Shown: piece by piece, positions 54,263 through 62,640 of the stretch
How positions within the stretch are numbered: position 1 is the first letter of the stretch
How the letters are laid out: the number at the start of each line of letters is the position of its first letter
DNA from: Pseudomonas sp. RIT-PI-q
GTDB lineage: Bacteria > Pseudomonadota > Gammaproteobacteria > Pseudomonadales > Pseudomonadaceae
Assembly: GCF_001297125.1 (NCBI RefSeq)
Contig: NZ_LHPC01000017.1
Location: 62,001 to 126,000 of the forward strand
Length of the DNA: 64,000 bases
Reading direction: 5' to 3'
Position numbers and translations under genes: made by a program
The notes under the pieces: model-generated
What the model saw: only the letters and a program-made list of their open reading frames with translations
Told to the model about the DNA's origin: nothing
The model's database searches: none

Positions 54263-55891
54263 TCAGGCCTGTACCGCCTCTGCATTGGCATTGGCGGGGT
54301 AAGGTGTGAGGGAGAAGCCCTCATAGCCATTCGCCTGGACCTTGTCGCAGATCCCGCGATAGACGCCGACACCCGCGACATAGACAGGGAATGTCATATG
54401 CTTGCCCTCGATGTTCGCCCCCGTCCAATAGGATTCGCCTTGCGAGAACAGGGTCGCGTCCGAGACTTCCTTGCAATGCTTGCTCCATGCCTGTTCGGCT
54501 TCGACATTGCTTTCGATGCTCTCGAGCTTGTGCTCGCGCAGGTAACGGATACAGTCGGTGATCCATTCGACGTGCTGCTCGATGGAGATCGCGTTATTAC
54601 TCAACAGGGCCGGGCTTTGCGGGCCGGTAATCATGAAGAAATTCGGAAAGCCGGAAGTGGCGATGCCGAGATAGGTCTGGATGCTGCTGCCATTGGCCCA
54701 CTTATCCTTCAGCGCCACGCCTTCTTTGCCACGAACATCGAGCCTGAACAGCGGTCCGGTAACGACGTCATAGCCGGTTGCAAAGACCAGGGCATCGAAT
54801 TCGTAGTCGCCTTCGGTGGTGCGCAATCCGTTGGCCGTAATCTCCACCACGGGCGCGCTTTTCACGTCCACCAGGGTGACGTTGTCACGGTTGAAGGTCT
54901 CGTAGTAGCCGGTGTCCAGCACCGGGCGCTTGGTGCCGTAGACGTAAGAAGGCGTCAGCGCTTTAGCGACCGCAGGGTCGCGGACGATCTCGCCGATCTT
55001 GTCGCGAATGAATTGGCCTGCGGTCGCATTGGCGTCCAGATTTGTCATCAGATCCTTGAATGCTGACAACAACTGACCGCCGTCCTGCCACACGGCTTCA
55101 TAGGCACTGCGGCGTTCTTGCTCGGTCGCGTCCAATGCCGAACGTTCCGGCGGCTTTTTGGGGGTGCCTGACCAGGACTGCAGCATTTGCTGTTTGATCG
55201 CGCCGTAGTTCGCCTTGGTGTCGCGAATGAATGCTTCGTCGTAAGGACGATTGCCTGCCGGTATCGTGTATTGCGGCGTGCGCTGGAATACGTAGAGATG
55301 CTGCGCTTGTTTGGCGATGACCGGGATGGCCTGAATACCGCTTGAGCCGGTGCCGATGACGCCGACGCGCTTGCCTTTGAAGTCCACCGGCTCATGCGGC
55401 CAGCTACCGGTATGGAAGCATTCGCCCTGGAAGCTATCCAGCCCTTTGAACTTCGGCGTGTTGGACGAGGAGAGGCAACCCACGCCGGAGATAAAGTACT
55501 TTGCCGAGACCGTCTTGCCGTCGTCGGTCTGCACCAGCCACCTTTTGCTCTTCTGGTCGTAATGGGCACTGGTGACGCGCGTCTTGAACTGTATGTCCCG
55601 ACGCAGATCAAAGCGGTCCGCCACATGATTGAGATATTTCAAGATGGCGGGTTGATCGGGATAGCGGTTTTCCCACGTCCACTCCTGGAGCAGCTCCGGG
55701 GAAAAGGTGTAGTTGTAATACACGCTTTCGATATCGCACTTGGCGCCGGGGTAGCGGTTCCAATACCAAACCCCGCCGACGTCATCACCGAGCTCGAAAA
55801 CGCGGGTGGACAAGCCTTCTTCGCGTAAACGGTGAAGCATATAGAGGCCGGAAAACCCCGCCCCCACGACGATCGCATCAATCCTTTCCAT
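54263..55891 (-). CDS. Baeyer-Villiger flavin monooxygenase (cyclohexanone-monooxygenase-like)
   Basis: 542 residues from MERIDAIVVG, AAGGGG upstream. FAD motif GAGFSG (10-15), BVMO fingerprint FQGECFHTGSWP (154-165, FxGxxxHxxxWP) and NADPH motif GTGSSG (180-185) are all intact. It inserts oxygen into a ketone to form an ester or lactone. With the SDR and hydrolase nearby it suggests alcohol, ketone, lactone, hydroxy-acid steps. Confidence 0.94.
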   Translation of the reverse strand: MERIDAIVVGAGFSGLYMLHRLREEGLSTRVFELGDDVGGVWYWNRYPGAKCDIESVYYNYTFSPELLQEWTWENRYPDQPAILKYLNHVADRFDLRRDIQFKTRVTSAHYDQKSKRWLVQTDDGKTVSAKYFISGVGCLSSSNTPKFKGLDSFQGECFHTGSWPHEPVDFKGKRVGVIGTGSSGIQAIPVIAKQAQHLYVFQRTPQYTIPAGNRPYDEAFIRDTKANYGAIKQQMLQSWSGTPKKPPERSALDATEQERRSAYEAVWQDGGQLLSAFKDLMTNLDANATAGQFIRDKIGEIVRDPAVAKALTPSYVYGTKRPVLDTGYYETFNRDNVTLVDVKSAPVVEITANGLRTTEGDYEFDALVFATGYDVVTGPLFRLDVRGKEGVALKDKWANGSSIQTYLGIATSGFPNFFMITGPQSPALLSNNAISIEQHVEWITDCIRYLREHKLESIESNVEAEQAWSKHCKEVSDATLFSQGESYWTGANIEGKHMTFPVYVAGVGVYRGICDKVQANGYEGFSLTPYPANANAEAVQA

Positions 55892-55999
55892 CCGTATCAC
55901 CCCTTGTTCGAAAAAAGCCAACCGCCCTACGGATGCGAATCGCCCCGATGAACTTTCATGGCGTGCGGGTCTGTTTTATACGATGCAATCCAATGCCGT

Positions 56000-56018
56000 C
56001 CCCCTCGCTTGGAGGGGG
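56000..56018. other. Perfect short hairpin upstream of the BVMO gene
   Basis: CCCCCTC and GAGGGGG are separated by five bases. It lies in the 55892-56133 gap between the BVMO start and the SDR remnant. It may be an operator or a leader structure; nothing else is recognisable in the gap. Confidence 0.4.
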
Positions 56019-56133
56019 CGTATCTCAACAAGCGGTAATGAATATGGCTTCAGGCACTTGCTGCCTGGCCCACCCGGCGAAAAGAACAAGAATGAGTACA
56101 AAAGTGCTGAGCCCTGTTTCCTGAGGAGTACAC

Positions 56134-56222
56134 ATGTCCGATCTGCAGGGTAAAGTCGCCATCGTCACCGGTGGCGCTTCAGGGGTGCGCATTACATGGT
56201 CGGCGGTGGCCGGACGGCATAG
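56134..56222 (+). pseudogene. SDR gene reduced to its two ends
   Basis: After a good GAGGAG ribosome site the frame reads MSDLQGKVAIVTGGASG, the normal SDR N-terminus. It is joined directly to sequence that in another frame gives GAHYMVGGGRTA and a stop, a typical SDR C-terminus. The roughly 220 codons between are gone. A clean internal deletion is the simplest reading. Confidence 0.82.
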
Positions 56223-56303
56223 CTGACCTGGTTCGTGCCAACAATGAGACTTGAATCGGGAGAACTGTATCCGCGACACCGCACAAGGTCGTGCTGGTTG
56301 CAA

Positions 56304-56999
56304 TCAAGTGTTTTGCTCTATTTCCCTCAAAGCATCCATCGACCTGATCCTGATCCGTCCATATTCAATGGCAAGGATGCCTCGAGCGGCCATCTCCTTG
56401 ATCTCCAGCGCAAGGGTCTGGCGTGTGATGCCGAGCATCATTGCCAGCATCTCTTGAGTAATGGCGATGACATGGCAGCCACTGCCGCTTGCCGCCGTAT
56501 CTGCTCGCGCCAACCTTTGCAGCTGACGCGCGACCCGGGCCCTGGTTGACCGTAACATCGCGTCCTCGATCAATTCATAGAGGGAACGCATGCGCGTCGC
56601 CTGCAGCAGTGCAATCGAACGAGCGAAACTGCTGCGCAGCATCAGGTCAGTAAAGATTTCCATGCCGATACGAAGCACCCTTGAATCGTTGAGCGCCGTT
56701 GCGTCATGAGACCTTGGCAGGCCATCAATCATCGACGCTTCACCGAACCAAATTCCCGGTTCAAGCACTCCCAGAATGGCTTCCTTACCATTTTCCAGCA
56801 ACGTCGATCCCTTCACGGCCCCCTGGACCACGGCATAGAAGCCGTCAGGGCGATCACCTTGGCGGAACACGTATTCGCCTGGCCCAAAGTGCAATGGTGT
56901 GGCTTCTGAAAGAAGCACTTTTCGTTCCTGCAGGTCCAACGCCCCGAACCACGGCGCTTTAGACATGTGCGTGAACAAGTTGTCCTGGACGGAGTACAT
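56304..56999 (-). CDS. Crp/Fnr-family transcriptional regulator
   Basis: 231 residues from ATG 56999. A cyclic-nucleotide-binding-like jelly roll (about 20-130) has PGEYVFRQGDRPDGFYAVV and GIWFGEASMIDG. The C-terminal winged helix has ITQEMLAMMLGITRQTLALE. No Fnr-type cysteine cluster is seen at the N-terminus, so it is nearer to Crp. It may respond to a small effector and control the BVMO or the HD/aldolase genes. Confidence 0.9.
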   Translation of the reverse strand: MYSVQDNLFTHMSKAPWFGALDLQERKVLLSEATPLHFGPGEYVFRQGDRPDGFYAVVQGAVKGSTLLENGKEAILGVLEPGIWFGEASMIDGLPRSHDATALNDSRVLRIGMEIFTDLMLRSSFARSIALLQATRMRSLYELIEDAMLRSTRARVARQLQRLARADTAASGSGCHVIAITQEMLAMMLGITRQTLALEIKEMAARGILAIEYGRIRIRSMDALREIEQNT

Positions 57000-57140
57000 C
57001 AAACGTCAACCTTTCCTGACTGGATAGATCCAAGGATTGCAAGATTTCTTGCAGTTCGGCTTCGAGCAGGTCGGCAGAATGTTGCTTCACAGGCCTGCTT
57101 GCCAATGTCGAGCAGACTCCAACCCGACCTCGGAGCCATC

Positions 57141-57764
57141 ATGAATAGTCGTGCAACCTTCACCAGTTTTCAAAATAGCACCAAGAAAGACTGGCAACTG
57201 ATCAGTAACGAGTTCCTTGCCTCCTCGAAACAACTTCCAGACCGCGTGATGGCTCACCTTCGTTTGCTTGAGGGAGATTGCGGCGGCTTTCCCATCGATC
57301 GATTCGCCCATTCGCTGCAAACGGCCACTCTAGCGCTTCAAGATGGGCGTGACGAAGAATACGTCGTCTGCGCGCTACTGCATGACATCGGGGACACGCT
57401 CGGCTTCGCGTCCAATCATCCCGACATTGCAGCCGCAATACTCAAGCCTTTTGTCAGTGAAGCCAACCACTGGATGGTGCTGAACCATGGCATTTTCCAG
57501 GGCTACTACTACTTCCATCACCTCGGTGCGGACAGGAACATGCGCGAAATGTTCAAAGACAGCCCGCACTACGCTTACACCGAAGAGTTCTGCGAACTCT
57601 ACGACAGCAAGGCATTCGACCCGGACGCCGAGACTCTTCCACTTAGTGTGTTCGAACCTATGTTGCGCCGCGTGCTGGCGAAGCGGCGCAACTGCAACTG
57701 CACTCCGCCAATGGCGGCCAAAGGGGATACTGATCAGCCTTTCCCGAGGGTCGGTCGTGGATGA
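57141..57764 (+). CDS. HD-domain protein (possible diiron oxygenase or phosphohydrolase), altered 3' end
   Basis: 207 residues from MNSRATFTSF, GGAG upstream; the extension back to 56967 overlaps the Crp leader. Metal ligands H57, H81, D82, H93, H110, H116 and H126/H127 are seen, with the core LLHDIGDTLG. This dense His pattern resembles MIOX/PhnZ-like HD enzymes. After about residue 180 the sequence turns into an unrelated tail (RRNCNCTPPMAAKG...). In another frame that DNA encodes part of a 2-hydroxyacid dehydrogenase, so the original C-terminus may be lost. Confidence 0.78.
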   Translation: MNSRATFTSFQNSTKKDWQLISNEFLASSKQLPDRVMAHLRLLEGDCGGFPIDRFAHSLQTATLALQDGRDEEYVVCALLHDIGDTLGFASNHPDIAAAILKPFVSEANHWMVLNHGIFQGYYYFHHLGADRNMREMFKDSPHYAYTEEFCELYDSKAFDPDAETLPLSVFEPMLRRVLAKRRNCNCTPPMAAKGDTDQPFPRVGRG

Positions 57765-57812
57765 AACAGCATTAATCGAGATGCTGGAGCAAGGTGCGTC
57801 GAACCTATGCCG
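57712..57812 (+). pseudogene. Fragment of a D-2-hydroxyacid dehydrogenase gene
   Basis: The +1-shifted frame reads GILISLSRGSVVDETALIEM then LEQGA. This matches the conserved N-x-x-R-G-x-x-V-D-E segment of D-2-hydroxyacid dehydrogenases. No other part of that enzyme is present. The fragment overlaps the last codons of the HD-domain gene. Confidence 0.72.
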
Positions 57813-57893
57813 CTTGCACGACATTGGTAATGCAAAGAGACACAGGCATAACGACGCAGCCTGAACATCACGTCCATACAAAAAGGAAACGCT

Positions 57894-58652
57894 ATGAATA
57901 TCCCATCACTGCAGGACGTGGTTAGCCAGGAAGAATGGCAGCTGCGCTGTGATCTTGCCGCCTGCTATCGACTCGTCGCGCTGTATGGCTGGACAGACTT
58001 GGTCTTTACCCACATCAGCGCACGGATTCCCGGGCCCGAGCACCATTTCCTCATCAACCCCTATGGGTTGCTGTTCGACGAGATCACTGCATCATCGCTC
58101 ATTGTGGTTGATCAATCCGGCAACAAGGTCAGCGACTCGCCTTTCCCGGTAAACCGCGCCGGATTTGTGATTCACAGCGCGATTCATGCAGCGCGTGAGG
58201 ATGTCCAGTGTGTTCTGCACACCCATACCCGCGCAGGCGTGGCGGTAAGTGCCCAGAAGGCGGGCGTGCTGCCGATCTCGCAGCAATCGACGGTCGTGTT
58301 GGCATCGCTCGGATACCACGACTACGAAGGCATTGCGCTTCGCGACGACGAGAAGCCTCGCCTGGCAGCAGACCTTGGCGACGCGAGATTCCTGATGCTG
58401 AGGAATCACGGATTGCTGACCGTGGGGCCGACGATTGCCGATGCGTTCCTCGGGATGTACGGCTTCGAGACGACCTGCCAGATCCAGCTTGCCGCGCAGT
58501 CCGGCGGGAGCGAGTTGACGGTGGTTGCCCCTCACATCATCGAAGGCGTAGAGGAGGCGTCGCGCTATCAAACAGGAGGACTGGGCGGTATGTTCGTCTG
58601 GCCGGCCCTGCTGCGTAAGCTTGACCGCATCGACGATAGCTATCGGATGTAA
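57894..58652 (+). CDS. Class II aldolase/adducin-family protein
   Basis: 252 residues, AAAGGAAACGCT before the ATG. Zn ligands are in LHTHTRAGVAVS (HTH) and RNHGLLTVG. The N-terminal THISARIPGPEHHFLINPYG is typical of the group. It could be a fuculose-phosphate-type aldolase or a decarboxylase; no sugar kinase or isomerase gene is beside it. It lies 129 bp after the HD-domain gene. Confidence 0.9.
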   Translation: MNIPSLQDVVSQEEWQLRCDLAACYRLVALYGWTDLVFTHISARIPGPEHHFLINPYGLLFDEITASSLIVVDQSGNKVSDSPFPVNRAGFVIHSAIHAAREDVQCVLHTHTRAGVAVSAQKAGVLPISQQSTVVLASLGYHDYEGIALRDDEKPRLAADLGDARFLMLRNHGLLTVGPTIADAFLGMYGFETTCQIQLAAQSGGSELTVVAPHIIEGVEEASRYQTGGLGGMFVWPALLRKLDRIDDSYRM

Positions 58653-58692
58653 TGGACGCCGGGGCGCACGCTTGCGCTATTCGATCGGTTCC

Positions 58693-58730
58693 CCTGGATT
58701 TGGCCCGTTTCAATTTGGGCCATCTCCAGG
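58693..58730. terminator. Hairpin after the aldolase gene
   Basis: CCTGGA-TTT-GGCCC pairs with GGGCC-ATC-TCCAGG around a 9-base loop, 41 bp after the stop. No T-run follows, so termination is only possible. The rest of 58653-58865 shows no gene. Confidence 0.35.
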
Positions 58731-58865
58731 AACTACAGAAGGCTCGGACCACTATCACCGCATCGCCACTTCCTGGGACACTTGCTTACTGTCCAAGCAT
58801 CCGTTTACAAGAAAATAGCCCGATGCCATCATTCACTCATCTACAACCCCAGACAAGGACGTTGC

Positions 58866-60332
58866 GTGAACCACCCGTTCAAATTTACGACCCTCCCCCA
58901 CTGCTCCGGGGAGGTCGCAAACGTCTTCATCCACGGCTACTCAGCCGGCCACGACATAGAAGACCGGTGTGCGCTGCGCAAGCACATCCCGTCATCCCTG
59001 CACAACTGCATCAACATCTTTGCCTACTGGCCGTCGGGGCACTGGAGCCAGTTCGACAAGTTATCCAGCAGTGGTGTGTCAGCGATCGCCCGGTTCAACA
59101 TCCTGGCAGGCACAGCGGCAGCAGTGGTCGATCGCGCCGTACACTTCAACACCAGTCGCAACCGTGCCACAGACATGGGCAAGACCCTGATCTCACAACT
59201 TGAGAGCTACCTTCTCAAACATCATCCCTACGTTTCGAAGGTCAATCTAGTCGGACACTCGCTTGGCGGGCGGGTAGTGGTGAGTGCACTACTCGATCTG
59301 CTGGACAAGCCAACTCAAAACGACCTCGACATTGGCGATGTGCTTTTGATGGCTGCTGCGGTCGAACTGTCGGGAAACGACGCCAGAGCCATCCGCAAGC
59401 GCACAAACTGTAAGCTCTACAATGCTTACTCAAAAGACGATGACATTTTGCGGTTGAATGCTGGGGAAAGCAGCGCAGGTCGCCGGCCAGTTCCCAACTG
59501 CAAAAACGTACGAATGGCGTCTTTCGGTCATACCGACTATTGGTCGCATCTGGAGCAGGTACTGCGGGCATCAGGCTTCCATGGCTACAAAAGTGGCCTC
59601 CCCGTCTCAAGTCAGCCCCTTCCAATCATCAAGAATCCTGACCCCGTCGTGGCCGACCACTTTTTATACGACCTGCTCGAACTGACCAGCGATAGAATCC
59701 GCAGCCAAGTCGCCAAACACCTGCGCAGCAGTAGCTGGACGACCCTTGAAACCGACCATTCGCTGTATCTGCTGACCAGGGAGTTCCAACTATTGGGCGG
59801 CCACTGCCTGATCAATCTGGCGCGTGGACGCGGTCTTAAGTACGTACAGATCTTGCTCATGCTGGCCGAACATTACGATCTGGAGAGCGAGTTGCACGAT
59901 TGTGTGAGGGTGATTGAGATGGAGGAGCTGCTGATCAGCAAGTGCTTCCACTCTTCTTTCGGTGAGGGTCATGTGCTCGCTTCAAAGCAGGACATTGCCC
60001 AGCATTTGGATGCAATGTCCGAGAAAGGTTACTTCGCGCAGGTTGATGCTCTGGCAGCAAGCCTGACCGTTACGTCCTACTTCTCGACCTCTGAGGCACC
60101 TGCGCCCGAGTATCGTAAGACAACCCCAGCCTCGACCAGTGGGAGCAAGGAATTAGTGCTTGAAGCTGCATCGGCACTGCCAACCCTGACTAATCTGGTT
60201 TCGACCAAGCGCATCAGGGCAGCTGTCACGAATCTGAAAAGCGCGGTGAAACCAGGCTATTCGGCCTTGATTCCAGCTGTCGCAATTCTCTTCTACGCGC
60301 GTTTGAAGTTGAATAACCAAGGGCTGCTCTAA
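58866..60332 (+). CDS. Large alpha/beta hydrolase (DUF726/TMCO4-like) of unknown function
   Basis: 488 residues with a GTG start and AAGGACG 6 bases upstream; ATG-type extension to 58782 has no ribosome site. The N-terminal half is an alpha/beta hydrolase: FIHGYSAGHD (oxyanion region), nucleophile Ser in LVGHSLGGRVV, and likely His in SFGHTDYW. The C-terminal half (about 280-470) is helical and unrecognised, ending in a hydrophobic YSALIPAVAILFYARL that might touch the membrane. Codon use is less GC-biased than in the neighbouring catabolic genes, so it may be acquired. Confidence 0.75.
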   Translation: MNHPFKFTTLPHCSGEVANVFIHGYSAGHDIEDRCALRKHIPSSLHNCINIFAYWPSGHWSQFDKLSSSGVSAIARFNILAGTAAAVVDRAVHFNTSRNRATDMGKTLISQLESYLLKHHPYVSKVNLVGHSLGGRVVVSALLDLLDKPTQNDLDIGDVLLMAAAVELSGNDARAIRKRTNCKLYNAYSKDDDILRLNAGESSAGRRPVPNCKNVRMASFGHTDYWSHLEQVLRASGFHGYKSGLPVSSQPLPIIKNPDPVVADHFLYDLLELTSDRIRSQVAKHLRSSSWTTLETDHSLYLLTREFQLLGGHCLINLARGRGLKYVQILLMLAEHYDLESELHDCVRVIEMEELLISKCFHSSFGEGHVLASKQDIAQHLDAMSEKGYFAQVDALAASLTVTSYFSTSEAPAPEYRKTTPASTSGSKELVLEAASALPTLTNLVSTKRIRAAVTNLKSAVKPGYSALIPAVAILFYARLKLNNQGLL

Positions 60333-60458
60333 AGCTATCGCCAACGTCAGCAAGGGGGCGAGTGCCCCCTCTTCGCAACAGGCAACGATCGGTCAAAAAC
60401 GGACACTACCGTGATGCCTTGATATTCTCTGTAGCCGATCAATGATGGACACCGCCAC

Positions 60459-60941
60459 ATGGAAGTAGCAGCACAATTCATCATCCATGAAACTGCGCAC
60501 TGGATACTCAATCATCATATGTCGTCCGCGCTTCCTGGTTATCTGATGCTGGGATCGAGGGCTCACGTCAGCTCGCTGGCCGAACTTGCGGGCGAGGCGC
60601 TGGCGGAGTTGGGTGGCCTGCTCGCAACAATCCAGAAAACCCTTGAGTCGCAGCTAAAACCGAAATGGCTCTACATCAGTCGATTCGGTCACGATCCGGG
60701 TTATCCCATCCACTTCCACTTCATTCCTGTCTATCACTGGGTTGAAGAACTTTTCTGGAAGGATGCGCGATACAGACTCCTGGAAACCTTCGCCACAAAC
60801 GAAAATGCCCAGTCACTGACCGATGGGGCGGAACTGACGCTGTTCATCTGGCGCGAGTTTGGAGAGCGCCCTGAACCACCGGCAATCCAGGGACCTTCGA
60901 TCACCCAAGTCATTGATGATTTACGCAGGGCATTCAAATAG
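60459..60941 (+). CDS. HIT-like protein with degenerate His triad
   Basis: 160 residues from ATG 60459. GYLMLGSRAHVSSLAELAGE and PIHFHFIPVYHW look like a HIT-domain hydrolase, but the triad H-x-H-x-H is reduced to H-x-H-x-I. HIT proteins cleave nucleotide phosphoramidates or dinucleotides. Activity is doubtful. It lies 126 bp after the hydrolase gene. Confidence 0.65.
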   Translation: MEVAAQFIIHETAHWILNHHMSSALPGYLMLGSRAHVSSLAELAGEALAELGGLLATIQKTLESQLKPKWLYISRFGHDPGYPIHFHFIPVYHWVEELFWKDARYRLLETFATNENAQSLTDGAELTLFIWREFGERPEPPAIQGPSITQVIDDLRRAFK

Positions 60942-61026
60942 GACGAGGAGTCTATCCGCTCTGGGTCTTCCTGTTCATCGCGGTCGCCCTACGTTGGTGA
61001 TGCCTGGAAAAGCCAGGCCCCTTCAC

Positions 61027-61692
61027 TTATTCCTGGATTTCCACCACGATCCCCTCCACCAACAGGCGCTCATGGCGCTCATCTGTAATATTGCAAAGCC
61101 CGCTGACTGGATCACTCAACACCAAGTCGCCTGTCGCTGCGCGGATCATGAAGTTGCTGGCACCAAGATCCATGGCGATGTCGCTATGCGCGATGTATTC
61201 GGGAAACAGGCATCGCATGGCTTCGACGGCCTGTCGTGTGCAAGCCTCGATTGGGACATCGTCGAGCTTTGCCAACAGAGCGTGCTTTTCTTGCGGCGTA
61301 GCGAGCAAGTCGCCGTCGTCGCTGTCGGTCAGATGCAGCAAAAGTCGCGCGACGGCAGCTTGCTGAACGGGGTACGCCTGCAGAACTTCCAGATGTTCCA
61401 GGTGGGCCAGCCACAGGTAATCGGGATTGAAGGCGTCGTCGTGATAGAGCGCGACGGCACCATAGTCGGCCAACAGTCGGACGACGCCTGGCAAGCCGAG
61501 CTTTTTCGCCTTCGCGGCGAAGTCATGGGTGGCGTTGTCGGCAGACAAACGGTACACCGAGGCCGGCGTTTCCCCCTCGAACAGCACGCTAAACGAACCT
61601 AGGTCGATCATCTGTTTTCCAGCCAAGGGCGAGCGAGCGCAGACCGCTTCAAACACCTCCCCCACCAACACCTGCTGATGCGCAAAGTCCAT
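61027..61692 (-). CDS. Kinase-like protein of unknown function
   Basis: 221 residues. ATG 61692 is preferred, AGGAGG 8 bases upstream. The C-terminal part has AHSDIAMDLGASNFMIRAAT and LVLSDPVSG, resembling the catalytic-loop D-x4-N and the metal-binding D of kinase or aminoglycoside-phosphotransferase folds. The N-terminal part has FSVLFEGETPASVYRLS and lacks a clear glycine loop or Lys-Glu pair. It could be a diverged kinase or a toxin/immunity protein. Downstream of and probably co-transcribed with the HNH gene (20-bp gap). Confidence 0.65.
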   Translation of the reverse strand: MDFAHQQVLVGEVFEAVCARSPLAGKQMIDLGSFSVLFEGETPASVYRLSADNATHDFAAKAKKLGLPGVVRLLADYGAVALYHDDAFNPDYLWLAHLEHLEVLQAYPVQQAAVARLLLHLTDSDDGDLLATPQEKHALLAKLDDVPIEACTRQAVEAMRCLFPEYIAHSDIAMDLGASNFMIRAATGDLVLSDPVSGLCNITDERHERLLVEGIVVEIQE

Positions 61693-61712
61693 CCACCTAC
61701 CCTCCTGAGTCA

Positions 61713-62363
61713 CTAGATCCGATTACCCTTGGACAGATTGCAAGGTTCACAGAGTAATTGCAGGTTTCTGACCGTGTTACTCCCGCCCAGGGAAAACGGG
61801 ACGATATGGTCGAAACACAGCAGCTGTCGCGATGCACACTCAACGCACGCGCCGCCATCTCTTTGCCAGACTTCACGCTGCACGGCCCGCGGGATTGCTT
61901 CCCGGCGGGGAGCGACAGGCTTGGGGGCGGGCATACTGTTCAAATCGACGGGGATCAAGGTGCCTTCGGTGCCAGCTTCGAGTGTGGCAACCCGTGGTGT
62001 TGCCTTCACCGCAGGCAAAGTAGCATTGCTGGTATGGGCCTTGATATAAGCCACTACGTCATTGAGTTCAGCATCGGATCTCACTATCAACTTGAGCGCT
62101 GGCTGTCCTTTTTCCAGGCCCGCAGAAGCATAGGTGCCGCTATGTCGTCCTGAGTCCCCTGCGTATTCCAGGGCAATTTCCGGGACGGGTTGATCGTCTG
62201 GTGGGTATGGCAGCCAGACAAATGCAGCATCCTCGCGATTGGGTTGGTCAGTCTGAACAACGACTCCAAGCGCTCCGGCATTGAAGGCGGTGACTTTTGA
62301 TCTGACTCGGTCCGGGTTGCCGAACTCCTGGTGAAACCGCTCGATGACCTGATCTTTAAACAC
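61713..62363 (-). CDS. HNH-family endonuclease
   Basis: 216 residues. The C-terminal HNH domain is clear: CVEC zinc half-site, LCFDHIVPFSLGGSNTVRNL active site, and LLCEPCNLSKGNRI second half-site. About 130 residues of unrecognised N-terminal sequence precede it. It is encoded with the kinase-like gene. Candidates are a restriction or defence nuclease, or a homing or toxin nuclease. Confidence 0.85.
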   Translation of the reverse strand: MFKDQVIERFHQEFGNPDRVRSKVTAFNAGALGVVVQTDQPNREDAAFVWLPYPPDDQPVPEIALEYAGDSGRHSGTYASAGLEKGQPALKLIVRSDAELNDVVAYIKAHTSNATLPAVKATPRVATLEAGTEGTLIPVDLNSMPAPKPVAPRREAIPRAVQREVWQRDGGACVECASRQLLCFDHIVPFSLGGSNTVRNLQLLCEPCNLSKGNRI

Positions 62364-62640
62364 TCGACCTTTCCTTTTGCCAATAGAGACGACATTCGCT
62401 TGAACATAGTCTTGCGCAGACAGACTTACTGCTACAACTACTGGATTGGTTTGGTCGATACTATGTCGCTAAACCTGAACCTTTTTTTTGCCTCATTCCT
62501 CGCCCCTTGTTCAGCAACAAACGTGCTTAAGGTAGAACCGTTATGCGAACCCATTTTGAGATAAGTGATGTCCCTGAACCCAAGACACAACGTGAAGGAA
62601 CCACTCACTACATCCCCCTTCAGCAACCGGTGGTAACAGC
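62364..62640. other. Non-coding gap before the amidase gene
   Basis: No gene is supported. It should hold the promoters of the divergent HNH and amidase genes. A short C-rich and T-rich stretch (CTTTTTTTTGCC near 62480) is visible, but no clear operator. Confidence 0.4.
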
